From the NCBI RefSeq assembly GCF_964656455.1, contig NC_135722.1, forward strand, positions 50,362,628-50,426,627: DNA of 64,000 nt, read 5' to 3'. How positions within the stretch are numbered: the stretch's first letter is position 1; each line of letters begins with the position of its first letter. Below, one piece after another: positions 1 to 12,539 of this stretch. The position numbers were made by a program, and so were the translations under genes. The notes under the pieces are model-generated. The model was not told where the DNA came from and did no database searches. It was given only the letters and a program-made list of their open reading frames with translations. The stretch is from Halichoerus grypus. Lineage: Eukaryota; Chordata; Mammalia; Carnivora; Phocidae.

Positions 1-268
1 AAACAGGTGAACATAAGAGAAGGCAAAATAAAAGATAAAAACAGAGAGGAAGACAAACCATAAGAGACTCTTAACTATAGGGAACAAACAGGTTGCTGGA
101 GGGGAGGTCAGTGGGGAGATGGGGTAATTGGGTGATGGGCATTAAGGAGAGCACTTGATGTAATGAGCACTGGGTGTTATCTGCAACTGATGAATCACTT
201 AATTCTACCCCTGAAACTAATAATGCACTATATGTTAACTAAAATGAATTTAAATTAAAAAAAAAGAC
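1..268 (+). mobile_element. L1 3' UTR end, 5'-truncated
   Basis: Carries the carnivore L1 3'-end signature: a GAGACTCTTAACTATAG-type segment, a G-rich stretch, then TGATGGGCATTAAGGAG, GAGCACTGGGTGTTAT, a CTGAAACTAATAATG segment and an A-run near 258-268. The same blocks recur at 6150-6370, 31240-31426 and 33290-33470. It is cut by the left window edge, so its true 5' end is unknown. Confidence 0.85.
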
Positions 269-610
269 AAAATGGATGAACCTTAAAAATATTATGCTAA
301 TTGAAAACGGCCAATAACAAAAGACCACATAGTATATGATTCAATTTATATGAAAAGTCTCAAACAGGCAAATCTACAGAGACAGAAGTTAATTAGTGGT
401 TGCATGGGGCTGGGTGGGATGGAAGGTATGGAGATGAGACTGCAGATAGGGTGTTCCATTTGTGGATTATAAAAATGATCTAAAATTTACTGTAATGATA
501 ATTGCAAAACTCAGTGAATATACTAAAAATCATTAAACTTTTACATATTAAATGGGAAAATTGTACTATATATGAATTGTATCACAATAAAACTATTATA
601 TTTTACAAAA
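269..610 (+). mobile_element. older L1 3' fragment
   Basis: Diverged text of the L1 ORF2 tail and 3' UTR: ATTATGCTAA, then GATTCAATTTATATGAAA, a G-rich GGGGCTGGGTGGGATGG, and a terminal TGTATCACAATAAAACT. The order matches the old L1 copy at 56080-56400. Low similarity to the young L1s indicates an ancient subfamily. Family name not assigned. Confidence 0.6.
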
Positions 611-2802
611 AGGAAGAAGATTGGTGATTACATAAAGAAGGTGGAGAGAGCACATATGTCCAAACTACTCTCATTCTAGGAAAAGGACAAAATACATTTG
701 GAATAAAGATTAAATTAATAGTAACCCTGGTATATAAGTATAATCAGTGATCTGTAAATTTCAGGAATCCATGAAAGATAGAACAAGGATAAAATAACAC
801 TGAGCAATGAAACTGCAGCTCAAAATACACGCAGGAGAATACGTGAAGGAGGCTACTCTAAGGGATGTTCCAAGTTCTGCGGGTTAGACTGGAGAATTCC
901 ATTGAAATACTCATTTTACTTCTGTCCCACTGGCCACAACCTGACCTTCTTTGTGCCACATTTTAGGCCACAGAGTAATTTGCCTAAGGGTAGAAAAAAT
1001 AAATATGAATAGTTCTGCCAACATCCAGGAGAAATAGAGAATCCATGTGCCCAGATGAAGAGCTAGTCATGTATTGTCCCTCCCTTTCCATGACAGGATA
1101 TGTCATCCCTTCCTCTTGATACTGGATGTGGTAAGTCTATATTATATAAACAATAGCCATGAAAATATGAACAGAATATATTCAATATATGGAAGACTAC
1201 ACAGTGAAATATCTCTAAAGACATCATTTCAGGTTGCTATGAATTGACAGAAAATAGTCCCATGTATGGGCACCCACACCTGCACACACTCACACCTGTG
1301 CTAACACACAACATACAGTAGATTAAGTAACAGAATATTAAATCCAGAATATTTTTGGAAGTGTCCCCATATCAGGCTATACATGTAGCATATCTTACAG
1401 TACCTTCCCTTATGCCCCAGAAACATGAATGTGGGGGGAAGGGAGGGGAAAGCAAAGCTGCTGACAACTATCTGCACATGTTAGGGTAAGGTCAGACCAC
1501 AGCCTCATTTCTTCACCAGCCATAGTCCTTAGGCCCATGAATACTTAGAGATTTCATCTTCATTCAGAAGGAATATACACAGATAAGCTAACCGTTTAAC
1601 AGAAAATGCATAGAAGTGTCTAAGGATCCTCTTGGTGGTCAAGAAAAGCTCAGTGTCAGTGAGGCCACACCTAATTATGTGTAGAAAGAGATGGGGAGAG
1701 AAGCATAGTCAGTGTGCATGCCTCAGAACCCAAAGTGGCCTGCTAAGCATTGTGCATCCTCCTCATGCTTGGGAGCAAGACACAGTAACTTTCTATTTGT
1801 GGTGACAGAGATGTCCTAGCATGCTCCAGAACCCTGGGCCACTAATAGTTGTAACCAATGTGGCAGGATTCTGCATCTTTGTAGGTTTGCCAGCCACCCT
1901 CTGGAGTGTACTTCGTGTCCATCCCACTTGATTAGCATGGTTTCATCACTGCATCAATATAATGGGCAATGTGATGCTCTATGGGATGTCCTATTGCTCC
2001 AGGTCTCTTCAGACTATATGAGAGAGGTCTGGAGAGAAAACATAGCTCTGGGTCAAGACTATGAATGTAAGCAAGACAGTCGATGCTACCACCCTCCCTC
2101 CAAAGAACACTGATTTTGATAGTCACCCACAGACAAGAGTAACTTTATGGGAGTCCAGGAGTCCAGTGGAGAAGTTCCACTACACCACTGGAGCAAAAAA
2201 GTGGAAATAGATGCATTAGAAAGGATAAGAACGGTTTCACCTTACCTGCATCACACTATCCCATGATGGCACAACTCAGTGCCAAGAGAGATCCCCTCTT
2301 CTACAAGGGAAAGAGGATAGTGAGGAAGCATCTAGCTTTCCCATCTGTGTAGGATGCTGCCAAAGAGGCCCATGTCTTTCTCAACCCACCCAGAATAGTG
2401 AGGTGATATGCATGATTTAGGGACAGGGAGAGGCTGGGAGCATTGCAGCCAGGGTTTGGAACTCATAGAAGGGATGCAGGTGCAGATCCTATTAACCACT
2501 TTGTGGATTCCATTGGGAAAACTTCCCACAAGTTAGTGGGGATGCCTCACCTCAGACCCCTTATCTGACCTATGGACACTCTCAGTACTGCATATACCTC
2601 AGCATCCATCCTCTGTGACTAGGTCCCTATATGCATCCCCATGGGTAGACTGTGCAAGCTTTTTGCAGATGGCCAGTGGACACACGAAGAACAGTGGATG
2701 GACTCTGCAGGATTGGGAGAAAGCACACAAATTGAATTAGAAGAACCATCCTAGAGAAAGTGATGAGAGGCTAGCAGCAGCCAGCCTGTCTCTGCAGGAT
2801 CA
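611..2802. other. spacer without recognisable genes
   Basis: About 2.2 kb with no ORF longer than 65 codons and no repeat that I can name by eye. There is a CA-rich patch near 1270-1310 and a short G-rich patch at 1432-1450. Diverged repeats may be present. Confidence 0.5.
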
Positions 2803-2821
2803 AGAGAAGGCAAATAATCTT

Positions 2822-2959
2822 GGGACCCTTGGCTAGCTCAGTTGGTAGAGCATACCACTCTTGGTCTCAGGGTCGGAAGTTCTAGCCCCACGTTGGATGT
2901 GGAGGCTACTTAAAATTTTTAAAAAAGGCAAAACCACAAACATTGAAAAAAAAAGAGAG
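2822..2959 (+). mobile_element. older tRNA-derived SINE with target-site duplication
   Basis: The head has a tRNA-like A box (TAGCTCAGTTGGTAGAGC) and a B-box-like AGTTCTAGCCCC about 45 bases later, followed by a TTGGATGTGGAGGCTACTTAA segment-type body and an A-rich tail. It is bracketed by imperfect direct repeats at 2803-2821 (AGAGAAGGCAAATAATCTT) and 2960-2978, which differ at two positions. The head fits the tRNA-Lys-related Can-SINE family. It is shorter and more diverged than the copies at 8580 or 31469, so probably older. It is not a tRNA gene: it lacks a clean cloverleaf and has a SINE body and tail. Confidence 0.75.
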
Positions 2960-3089
2960 AGAGAAGGCATACAATCTTAAGAATAACTCCCCTCCCCAAG
3001 AGGAAACAAAATATGTGAGCAGTAGCATCCGGGCAAAAGATCTGAGTTGCCTCAGAATCCCTAACAAGGCTGAAACGTAATTTTCTTAA

Positions 3090-3260
3090 GACTTGTTTTC
3101 TAACATATGATTGATCCTAGAAAATGTTCCCTATGTGTTTGAGAAGACGTATTCTGACTCTACTGGAAAAAATGTTTCATATATGTCAGGGAGGTACATT
3201 CGGTGTAACAAATAGTTCAAGTCCAATGTTTCCTGGAAATCGTCAACTAGGTGCATTCCA
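3090..3260 (-). mobile_element. old L1 ORF2 endonuclease-region fragment
   Basis: Read on the minus strand this resembles the L1 text encoding the segment 'DIYRTLHP..TEYTFFS', that is, the run around GAACATTCTCCAGGATAGA in consensus-like L1s. Many substitutions are present and no frame is open. Limits are approximate. Confidence 0.45.
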
Positions 3261-4346
3261 GAAGATTATATGTAGAAATATGTGGTGAACCATGGAAGCA
3301 CTTGCCTATAATTACTAGATACTTTTGCTATAATCAGCAGTCCAGATTAGAGCAACTAAGACAGCCCCTGTCATGGCTATATCAAACTTAACTGTGTTAC
3401 ATTTATATTACCCCACCATGCTAGCTATGAAAATACTATATCTCAGCTCTAGAATCACTATTCTCTACTATGCTTTGATATGAAAGCTGGAAATCAGGAA
3501 GCACGATTATCATTTGCCAGCTGGTTCCCTGCTATGTTCTGTTAATTGGAATATGCTAAAAGGAAACTGGAAGCTACTGGAAGGATGAGTATCCCAGCAT
3601 GTTTGCTTGTTATTCCTGTCAATGTCACACAACAATGCCAACATCACTGGTTCCACATTCTAGTTTTATTTTTTCCCACACTCCCAGCAAAATCTCATCA
3701 TGCTTCCTTGGAAGAAACAGAACCAGACACCAGTGGGGTGCTTTTCAGGAATCTGACTCTCAGGTCCCTGAGGGATCCTCCTCTTTGCTCCTAAGACATG
3801 AGCTCCAGCTATAAAATGCCCCTTCACAGCGGTTTCGGTCTTGGATTCTATGTGATCCATTCTCTCAGCTCCTGAGATACTACAACCAGCAGGATAGCAC
3901 CTTCTCATATGGGTCTGAGTGTCAGCTCTAGGAAGACCTTCCACCAAGCTTCTAGGTTTTCATAAATTCAAACTCCTCTTTGTCCCCATAGACATACAGG
4001 TGGAAGTAACATCTGAAGTTATTACCTCTATTATTTCTGTATTCCTTTTGTGCCTTCAGTCCACCTAAACTTGTTTATCAAGTTCCTTGGATTAAATACT
4101 CCCAATGTTAACCACTGGTATGATTTCTGTCTTCCTAACTAGAGCATGATTAACATACCCACTTCAACATTCCTTGAAGAGAAAGTCCAATAAAGCATCA
4201 CAAATCAAACCAGATTAAAATATCTCTGCCTCTGGTTCCTGGTACTTGTGAGATTATATTTGTCAAAAACAAAACAGACTTATTAATCATTAGACATGAC
4301 ATTAGTACTTCTGGAAAAAAAAAAACCATACACATTGTGTTGAATT
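3261..4346. other. spacer without recognisable genes
   Basis: Short ORFs of 71-93 codons overlap each other on both strands at 3546-3947 without family motifs. I see no splice-bounded exon or named repeat. Confidence 0.4.
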
Positions 4347-6390
4347 AAGAAGAGTTATTTTTCTTTGGAGACATATCTAGTAAGAAGTTGCTGCAGCCAA
4401 GGTCAAAGAGGTTGATGCCTTTGTTCTCCTCTATGATTTTGATGGATTCCTATCTCACATTTAGGTCTTTCATCCATTTTGAGTTTATCTTTGTGTGTGG
4501 TGTAAGAAAATGATCCAGTCTCATTCATCTACATGTGGCTGTGCAATTTTCCCAAAACCATTTGTTGAAGAGAATGTCTTTTTTTCCATTGGATATTCTT
4601 TCCTGCTTTGTTGAAGACTAGTTGACCATAGAGTTGAGGGTCCATTTCTGGGTTCTCTATTCTGTTCCATTGATCTATGTGTCTGTTTTTGTGCCAGTAC
4701 CATACTGTCTTGATGATGACAGCTTTGTAATAGAGCTTGAAGTCTGGCGTTGTGATGCCCCAGGTTTGGTTTTCTTTTTCCATATTCCTTTGGCTATTTG
4801 GGGCCTTTTCTGTTGCCATACAAATTTTAGGATTGTTTGTTCCAGCTCATGAAAAATGCCGCTGGTATTTTGATAGGGATTGAAATGAATGTGTAGATTG
4901 CTTTGGGTAGCATAGACATTTTAACAATATTTATTCTTCCAATCCATGAGCATGGAATGTTTTTCCATCTCTTTGTGTCTTCCTCAATTTTTTTCGTGTT
5001 CTATAATTTTTAGAGTACAGATCCTATACCTCATTGGGTAGGTTTATTCCAAGTATTTTATGGTTTTTGGTACAATTGTAAATGGGATCGACTCCTTAAT
5101 TTCTCTTGCTTCTGTCTCATTGTTAGTGTATAGAAATGCAACTGATTTCTGTGCATTGATTTTATATCCTGCCACATTGCTGAATTCCTGTATGATTCTA
5201 GCAATTTTGGGGTGGAGTCTTTTGGGTTTTCCACATAAAGTATCATGTCATCCCAAAGAGTGAGAGTTTGACTTCTTCTCTGACAATTTGAATGCCTTTT
5301 ATTTCTTTTTGTTGTCTGATTGCTGAGTCTAGGACTTCTACTACTATGTTGAACAACAGTGGTGAGAGTGGGCATCCCTGTTGTGTTCCTGACCTTAGGG
5401 GAAAAGCTCTCAGTTTTTCCCAATTGAGAATGATACTCATTGTGGGCTTTTCATAGATGGCTTTTTTGATATTGAAGTATGTTGCCTCTATCCCTATACT
5501 GTGGAGAGTTTTAATCAAGAAAAAGGCAAGAGAAACAAGAATAAAAATGAACTTATGGGGACTTCATCAAGATAAAAAGCTTTTAACAGCAAAGGAAACA
5601 GTCAACAAAACTAGAAGACAACCTACAGAATGGGAAAAGATATTTGCAAATGACATATCAGATAAAGGGCTAGCATCCAAGTTCTATAAAGAACTTATCA
5701 AACTCAACACCCCAAAAAACAAATAATCCAGTAAAGAAATGGGCAGAAGACATGAACAGACATTTCTCCAAAGAAGATATACAAATGGCCAATGACATAT
5801 GAAAAAGTGTTCAGCATCACTTGGCATCAGGGAAATACAAATCAACACTACAATGAGATACCACTTCACACCAGTCAGAATGGCAGGAAACAAATATAAA
5901 TGTAGTGATCTGAAGGAGTACCTGCACCTCAATGTTTATAGCAGCAATGTCCACAATAGCCAAACTATGGAAAGGATGAACTCTTACCATTTACATCAAT
6001 GTGGATGGAACTGAAGGGTATTATGCTGAGCGAAATAAGTCAGTCAGAGAAAAACAATTATCATATGGTTTCACTCATATGAGGAATATAAGAACCAGCA
6101 GAGAGGATCACAGGGGAAGGGAGGAAAAATGGAATGGTAAGTCATCAGAGCAGGAGACCATCCATCAGGGACTCTTAACTATGGGAAAGAAACTGATGGT
6201 TGAGGGAGGGGAGGTGGGTGGGGGGATGGGGTAACAGGGTGATGGGCATTAAAGAGGGCACGTGATGTGATGAGCACTGGGTGTTATACACAACTCATGA
6301 ATTACTGAACTCTACATCTGAAATTAATGATGTACTATATATGTTGGCTAATAGAATTTAAATTTTTTAAAAAAAGAAGAGTTATTTTTC
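4347..6390 (+). mobile_element. twin-primed (5'-inverted) L1 with 17-bp target duplication
   Basis: Perfect direct repeats AAGAAGAGTTATTTTTC at 4347-4363 and 6374-6390 bracket the insertion. Bases 4364 to about 5520 are L1 ORF2 in reverse orientation: minus-strand translation gives the RT segment with [20 protein letters not shown] and the downstream [11 protein letters not shown] segment. From about 5521 the strand switches, and sense L1 resumes with the [13 protein letters not shown] segment, which in the intact L1 at 30155 directly follows the end of the inverted piece. The two halves are therefore nearly contiguous in the source, the signature of twin priming. The sense half has an internal deletion near 5890-5925, then the 3' UTR (6050-6350) and an A-rich tail. 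ORF2 is not functional. Confidence 0.9.
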
Positions 6391-6931
6391 ATAGGCTGCT
6401 TATGCTATAAATCTTCCCAGAAGAGTTGTGGGAAAGTAAGAACATTTGATCAAAAAAGTTCAGGTTACTGACAAAGCAGTAAAACATGTATTGAAGATAA
6501 CACTAGCTATTATATAAAAGGTTATGTAGTTCTAAGGCAGAGAAAAAGTAAAAATATTTGGAACAATTCCATAACCATGGGCAATGCCAATTTCATGTGC
6601 CAGATTTAGATGATAAAATTCAGTAACCGGCTATTGTTAACACACTTTTTATTCCTGCCTTCTTCTTTAAAACAAACATTTTGGTTATCTAATAATTGAA
6701 AACCTTTTATCACAAATGAATAAATGTTAACATCGTTGTGGTTGCCTGAGTAAATAATGATAGATAATTGTACCCTAAATTTTTCTTTTAGCTCATGGTC
6801 TTCTTACTTAAAGCTAAAGTGATCTTTTGAGATGCTTTTATCCCAAACATAAGTCTCAGCATTTAACTTCTATGATGGGCATTTTGCTCATCTATACAAT
6901 AACAAGGAATAAAAAAAAGTGAAAAACCCAT
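6391..6931. other. spacer 3' of OR51 pseudogene
   Basis: AT-rich sequence with no ORF or repeat that I recognise. It could contain the old 3' UTR of the pseudogene at 6932-7896. Confidence 0.4.
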
Positions 6932-7896
6932 CTATTCCTTTGTTGCACTGGGCTGGAGAACTTTTAGCACAGCTCTGCGTATCTGTTTGGTCTACACACT
7001 ATAGATGATGGGGTTCAGCACAGGGGGGATTAGCAGGTAGGCACTGGCAATCAGAGTATGTACATAAGGTGGAGACTGTTTCCCAAATCTGTGTACAAAG
7101 GACAGACTAATCAACAGAATATAGAATACAGCAACAGCCCCAATATGTGAGACGCATGTGCTAAAGGTTTTCTTCCTCTCTTCTGGAGATGCAATGCTGA
7201 GGACAGTCTTAATGATTAAAAAATAGGAAAAAATAATGAAGATGGATTCCACTCCAGCAGTGGTGATCAGGGCTATCAACCCAACTGCACTGTTGATCCT
7301 GGTGTCTGTGCACGAGAGCTTCATTACATCAGGGTGGAAGCAGTAGGAGTGGTGGAGCACGTGGCTGCGGCAGAAGGACAATCGTTTAAGAAGCAACACC
7401 ATAGGAGTCAGTATTAGTGTCCCCCTGGTGATGATTGCTACTCCAATCTGTGCTATTTTAAGGTCGGTTAAGAGAGAGGATACCTAAGAGGACTAGAGAT
7501 GGCCACAAAACGACCAAAGGACATGGCCAACAGCACTGAGGATTCCATGACAGTGAAAAGTTGAATGAAAAACATCTGTGACAAGTAGGCATTAAAGCTG
7601 ATCTCCCTGACGTTGAACCAGAATATACCCAACATGGTGACCAGGGTGGATATGGACAGGCCGAGGTCAGTGGTGGACAGCATGGACAGGAAATAATACA
7701 TGGGTTCATGGAGGCTGGGCTGGGTGACAATGGCAAAGATCAGGCTGTTTCCCGAGAGGGTGGTTATGTAGAGAAAGCAGAAGGGAATGGAGATCCAGGT
7801 GTGGAAGGCTTCCAGCCCAGGAACACCAGTTAGCAGGAAAATGATGCAAGAGGACGTGGTATTCTGGAAAGTTGACATGTTGAACTCAAACTGCAT
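6932..7896 (-). pseudogene. class I olfactory receptor pseudogene, OR51 family
   Basis: Would encode a seven-helix G-protein-coupled odorant receptor. The 5' part reads from ATG at 7896 (or the more usual family start at 7878) and shows TGVPGLEAFHTW, LHEPMYYFLSML (end of helix 2) and the FGRFVAISSPLRY segment at the end of helix 3. Near 7465-7470 one base is missing relative to the paralogue at 43542, shifting the frame; the rest reads in another frame with CRSHVLHHSYCFHPDVMKLSC, KTFSTCVSHIGAV and VHRFGKQ. A TAG at 6992-6994, just after NPIIYSV, replaces the expected Lys, leaving a 19-codon tail to a second stop at 6932. Also odd: the DRY motif is GRF, and one codon is missing in helix 1 (NSLIFAIV against NSLILFAIV). 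Two independent disabling lesions make it a pseudogene. Family OR51 is clear from the motifs; the subfamily is uncertain. Confidence 0.93.
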
Positions 7897-8565
7897 CCTG
7901 CAATGATAAACTGTATTTCTTTATAATGAATTTGACCTGAAAGTAATTATTTCACCTAGTAAACATTTATAAAGGACAACATCTGTATTATAGAAAGAGC
8001 TTATGAAGATTGGTTAAAAAATAAAGGAAGAAAACTAAGATCACATCTAATAAAGAAGCAGAAAACAGGAAATGAACAATTATGTGAGGATACAGAATTT
8101 GTATATAAACAAATCTAGCAGTGACCATCTTATTTAAATTCATTGTTAAGCAGACTACACCCATCACTTCCTGACTTTACATGGATACAGTCAATAAATA
8201 CTTTTTGAAATGTGTATATTGGGTTGTATGAAATCTTAGATGAACAACAAACAGTACATGTAGGGATTCTGATATAGTAAATCAAGTAAATTGGCTTCTG
8301 AGGGCCCAAAAAGAATGTTCTCTTCATCTCCTGGATATGTTTTTTGAAGCAGGTTGAATATCTCCAGTCATAATAGCCTACATTTGTTGAGCCCCTACTA
8401 TCTGGTAGCTGTTAGTAGTTGTAATAATATCCTGTATAGACATACAGTTTATCTGTATGAACTGTATCATAACTTGATACTGTATCTAATTAACTTTCAT
8501 ATCACATAACTAGTGTAAGCCATCAAGACAATTACAAACAGAACTATTTGAGTACAGAGGGTCTC
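7897..8565. other. upstream flank of OR51 pseudogene
   Basis: No gene seen. A possible minus-strand MIR remnant lies at about 8370-8440 (TGTTGAGCCCCTACTATCTGG). The rest is AT-rich and unassigned. Confidence 0.4.
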
Positions 8566-8815
8566 AAAGGTAAGTATTAGGGGCGCCTGGGTGGCTCAGT
8601 CATTAAGCGTCTGCCTTTGGCTCAGGTCATGATCCCAGGATCCTGGGATCGAGCCCCACATCAGGCTCCCTGCTCCATGGGAAGCCTGCTTCTCCCTCTC
8701 CAGCTCCCCCTACTTGTGTTCCTTCTCTCGCTGTGTCTCTCTCTGTCAAATAAATAAATAAAATCTTTAAAAAAATAAATAATAAAATAAAATCTTAAAA
8801 AAAAGGTAAGTATTA
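8566..8815 (+). mobile_element. Can-SINE with target-site duplication
   Basis: Direct repeats AAAGGTAAGTATTA at 8566-8579 and 8802-8815 flank the element (8580-8801). The head GGGGCGCCTGGGTGGCTCAG contains the A-box region; the B-box-like part is GATCGAGCCCCAC. A CT-rich body and an AATAAATAAATAAAATCTTT tail with A-run follow. The repeats are identical, indicating a fairly recent insertion. Confidence 0.95.
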
Positions 8816-10130
8816 TGGATACTTTGATGTTTTAAATTTTTATTTGACATCCCAAATCAATTTTTTAGGACTGCATATTCTACATGCTGATGCATTCAAA
8901 GCATGGACTGATATATATATTGGCTAAGTTACTCACATGATAAGTTCCTAAATTATGTGTGCCCTGAACTTCTCCATCTCTAAAGTAATAATAACATACA
9001 TACCCCATAGAATTATTATAAGGATTAAATTAGTTAATGTATATGAAAAACTCAGGGGGTATTTCACTGTGATATAAAAGTCACCAAGTACCAGCTATTA
9101 TATTTTTAAAAATTAAATTTAAAATATTATATAATCATTTCTTTTCCTTCCTCTCCCACATCTATTTGCATGCCACTCCTCCTTAGCCATGGGTCTTATT
9201 GTCTGAGCTGAGACAAAAGATGAAAATATTATCTAAGTCTGATTTTGGCAATGACTGCTGGTTAATAACTTCTTCATATTCTTCTTCATATTCCCTTCTT
9301 CCTCCACAGCTAAGATTTTCTTCTTCATTCTTACATGATTCAGAAGAAGAAGAACTCTTGCTCACTTCCAAAGACAACCCTACCCACTATGTTGCCTCTG
9401 AATCAATTCTAGATATTTGTATAGTTTAACATTAAATTACTGAATGCATGCTGTAAACCAATAGAGGGATACAGAACCAAATTAAACATGGCACCTGCCA
9501 TCAAGGATACTTAAAAAAGGATAAGGTACTTAGAAAAACAAAAATGTAAATGAGCAAATAAAATGCAATGTGATATATAAAATAATGAGTTTGTGTTTAA
9601 AATACACAGGTTGACTATATTAGAACATCATGTGGGGGAAAGGTCAAGAGAGGCTTCCTTGAGCACATGAAGAACACTTGTGCAGGGATGATAAGTAAAA
9701 ATCACCATGACAATATCTTAAGCATGTCCAAGTGTCATTTCAGATATCAGAAATGTCATGAAGATCTGAGATACAAAGTGCTAAAAGTGTTTAAAGGTAG
9801 CAAGAATCCAGTATAGAATTATTTTATCACCATCAAAGGGTAAGGAATTTGGATTTTTTCTAAACACTGAAAAAATAAAAAATACATAGATTTCTTTCTG
9901 CCCTGTGAAATAACCCCACCAATTTTCCTTCTTTATTAAAATTTGTTCATTTTCATTTGTACCATTACCACAGTCTATAAATATTTCAACTTCTTTCTCA
10001 ACCTAATCATAACATGGTCTCTTTCCTGTTGTACATATCTCCTTCCCTTTACCAACAACTTACTAAACATTTGTCTATCCTCATTTCTCTCTTAAATGGT
10101 TCACACCTATCACTGAAATTTGCTTTTTCT
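8816..10130. other. spacer with MIR remnant
   Basis: A diverged MIR 3' part is suggested at about 8965-9065 (CTCCATCTCTAAAGTAATAATA, then AGGATTAAATTAGTTAATG). A 76-codon ORF on each strand at about 9190-9420 is Ser/Glu-rich because of GAA/TTC repeats and has no family motif. Nothing else recognised. Confidence 0.4.
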
Positions 10131-10790
10131 TGGACTGAAGCATACTCTGTTGCATTCTATTGCTGCATAAAAACCTAGCACAAAGTCATGGTTCGAAACA
10201 AGACATTCATTACCTCACATTTCAGCAAGTCAGACATCTGAGCACAGCATCAGCAGGATCTCTGCTCAGGGTCTCACAAGGCTAAAATCAGGCTTTCAGC
10301 CAGGACTGTGTGCTCATCCAGACATCAGGGTCCCTTCCAGACCCATCCAGACTGTTGGCAGCATTGCATTCCTTGTGGCATATAATTGAGGTCTCCTCTT
10401 CCTGGCTGGCCGTGGACTGGAGGTTGCTCTCAGCTCCTAGAGACTGCCCTCCACCCAGTCATGTGGACCTCTCACCACATGACGGGGGCAACTTCCAATC
10501 CAGCAGAGGAATCTCTCTGCTGCTTCTTGTCTCTTTTAAAGGCTCACATGATTGGGGCAGGCCCAACAGAATAATCCCCCTTTTGATTAACTCAACATCA
10601 AGTCATCACAAACCCTACTGACATCTGCAAAGTCTCTTTGCCATACATACAACGCAACACATCCCATCACATTTAGAGGCCCACTCACACTCAAGGGGTG
10701 GGTTGCATACTGCACTGTACTCATAGAGGACAGCCATCGTGAGGGCCCTTTTAGAATGCTGCCTACCACAACTGTCTAGGCCAGCCAATC
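10131..10790 (-). repeat. ancient LTR-like interspersed repeat, reverse orientation
   Basis: Text such as ATTGCTGCATAA, CTCAGGGTCTCACAAGG, TTTTAAAGGCTCACATGATTGG, CATCTGCAAAGTC and finally GAATGCTGCCTACCACA matches, from memory, a common mammalian dispersed repeat of the LTR/MaLR-like type read backwards (TGTGGTAGGCAG... at its 5' end). Many substitutions. Family name not assigned. The ORFs of 103 and 62 codons here are incidental. Confidence 0.5.
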
Positions 10791-11724
10791 TACAAACCTT
10801 TATGGGTTTGACTTCTAAAATGTCCTTTGACTGACCATCCTTACCCTCCACTTCTATCACCTCTATTGTAATAACAGTCTCATTAGTTTTTGCAGGAACT
10901 ACAGCAATTTTCTCATACGTAATTTCCCTGCCCTGAGTTTCAAGTGTTTACATACTTTCTCCATATTGATGCCAGCATGATCTCTCAAAAATACATCTTC
11001 ATACAGAGGCCTTCATTGCCTTCAGCATGAAGTCAAAACTCTTTCCCCCTTTATTACAGCAGTCAAGGATCTTCCCAATCTGACTGAAATCTACTCTTCC
11101 TGCTGCCCAACTTCTTTCTTACCCAAGGGACCTTTTGATATGATCAGCCTGGACCTTTCCTACTTCACCAAACTACCAAATACAGCAAGTTATTTCACAG
11201 TGCTTTGTTTAATTCATATACCTCCCACTCTTCTTTGAGTGAGCCTAAATTCTTTAGACGTATTGTTTGCTCCATGGATCCATTCATAAATTCCACATTA
11301 GTATATTATCTTTAGGAAGCATTTTGTGGCATCACTTTCTCTATGTCAAGGCAGAAAGAATTACTTATTCCTCTGGAGTAACATTCTTTTTTATTTATAC
11401 ATCTAGAATAGCATTAATTCCATTGCATGATCATAAGTTATTTGAAAATATGCCTCTCCAACTGAAATCAGCTACTGGCAGGTAGACCATTGTTTTTGAT
11501 CATTATATTCCTGTTACCATGCCCTGTATTGTGCAGTGTGGGAAATCAATAGGTATTTTTTGATAAAATTAAATCCAAGAGTTGTAAACTGACAAGGGAT
11601 TCTGGAAATATATCAGGATCTTGACACATTACAGCCTTGTGCACTTAATTCAGGTTGTGTGGCCTCAGATTACACAGGTGACTATTGGAAGAATCTCAGT
11701 GAACTCTTTTAGTCCTATAAAATG

Positions 11725-11726
<2 letters not shown>
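10791..11726. other. spacer, possible L2 remnant
   Basis: Segment 10970-11240 (GCCTTCATTGCCTTCAGCA, then TTCCCAATCTGACTGAAATC) has the pyrimidine-rich style of ancient L2 3' regions, but the match is weak. No gene. Confidence 0.3.

Positions 11727-11770
<44 letters not shown>
11727..11770 (+). repeat. (GT)22 microsatellite
   Basis: Uninterrupted GT dinucleotides, 22 units, followed by TGGG and a T-run. Confidence 0.98.
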
Positions 11771-11771
<1 letters not shown>

Positions 11772-12004
11772 GGGTTTTTTTTTAATGAAAGACTTGTGGT
11801 ACTATTTTAGGGTAACTTTCTATGTGCCTCCCTCATTTCTTGATAGTAATTCTCTCTTATACAAAAACAATAGTCCAGTCCCATTGTAAGAGCATTCTGC
11901 AGGTCCTGTGCAGGACTACCTTGAGTTAACTCTCTCCTCTAATTACAGAAAGTCACTAATATGGTTGCAGGGTAAGGCAAATATAGTTTTAAATGTTGGC
12001 TCTG

Positions 12005-12525
12005 GAAATAAGTCAAACAGAGAAAGACATGTATCATATGACCTCACTGATATGAGGAATTCTTAATCTCAGGAAACAAATGAGGGTTGCTGGAGTGGGG
12101 GGTGGGGTGGGAGGGATGGGGTGACTGGGTGATAGACACTGGGGAGGGTATGTGCTCTGGTAAGCACTGTGAATTGTGCAAGACTGTTGAATCTCAGATC
12201 TGTACCTCTGAAACAAATAATGCAATGTATGTTAAGAAAAAAAAAAAAGAAGAAGATAGCAGGAGGGGAAGAATGAAGGGGGGGAAATCGGAGGGGTAGA
12301 TGAACCATGAGAGACGATGGACTCTGAAAAACAAACTGAGGGTTCTAGAGGGGAGGGGGGTGGGAGGATGGGTTAGCCTGGTGATGGGTATTAAAGAGGG
12401 CACATTCTGCGTGGAGCACTGGGTGTTATGCACAAACAATGAATCATGGAACACTACATCTAAAACTAATAATGTAATGTATGGGGATTAACATAACAAT
12501 AAAAATTTTAAAAAAATAAATAAAT
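12005..12525 (+). mobile_element. 5'-truncated L1 3' end, copy a, exact 14-bp target duplication
   Basis: Flanked by exact AAATGTTGGCTCTG at 11991-12004 and 12526-12539. Begins in the last codons of ORF2 (AAGTCAAACAGAGAAAGACA) and carries both 3' UTR blocks: block A (12064-12235), an A/GAA-rich linker, then block B (12300-12495) and an A-rich tail. Very similar to the full-length element at 30920-31426. Confidence 0.92.
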
Positions 12526-12539
12526 AAATGTTGGCTCTG

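Noticed and set aside
2822..2900. tRNA-like gene
   Set aside because: A and B boxes are present but no acceptor stem pairs, and the body, A-tail and target duplications mark it as a SINE.
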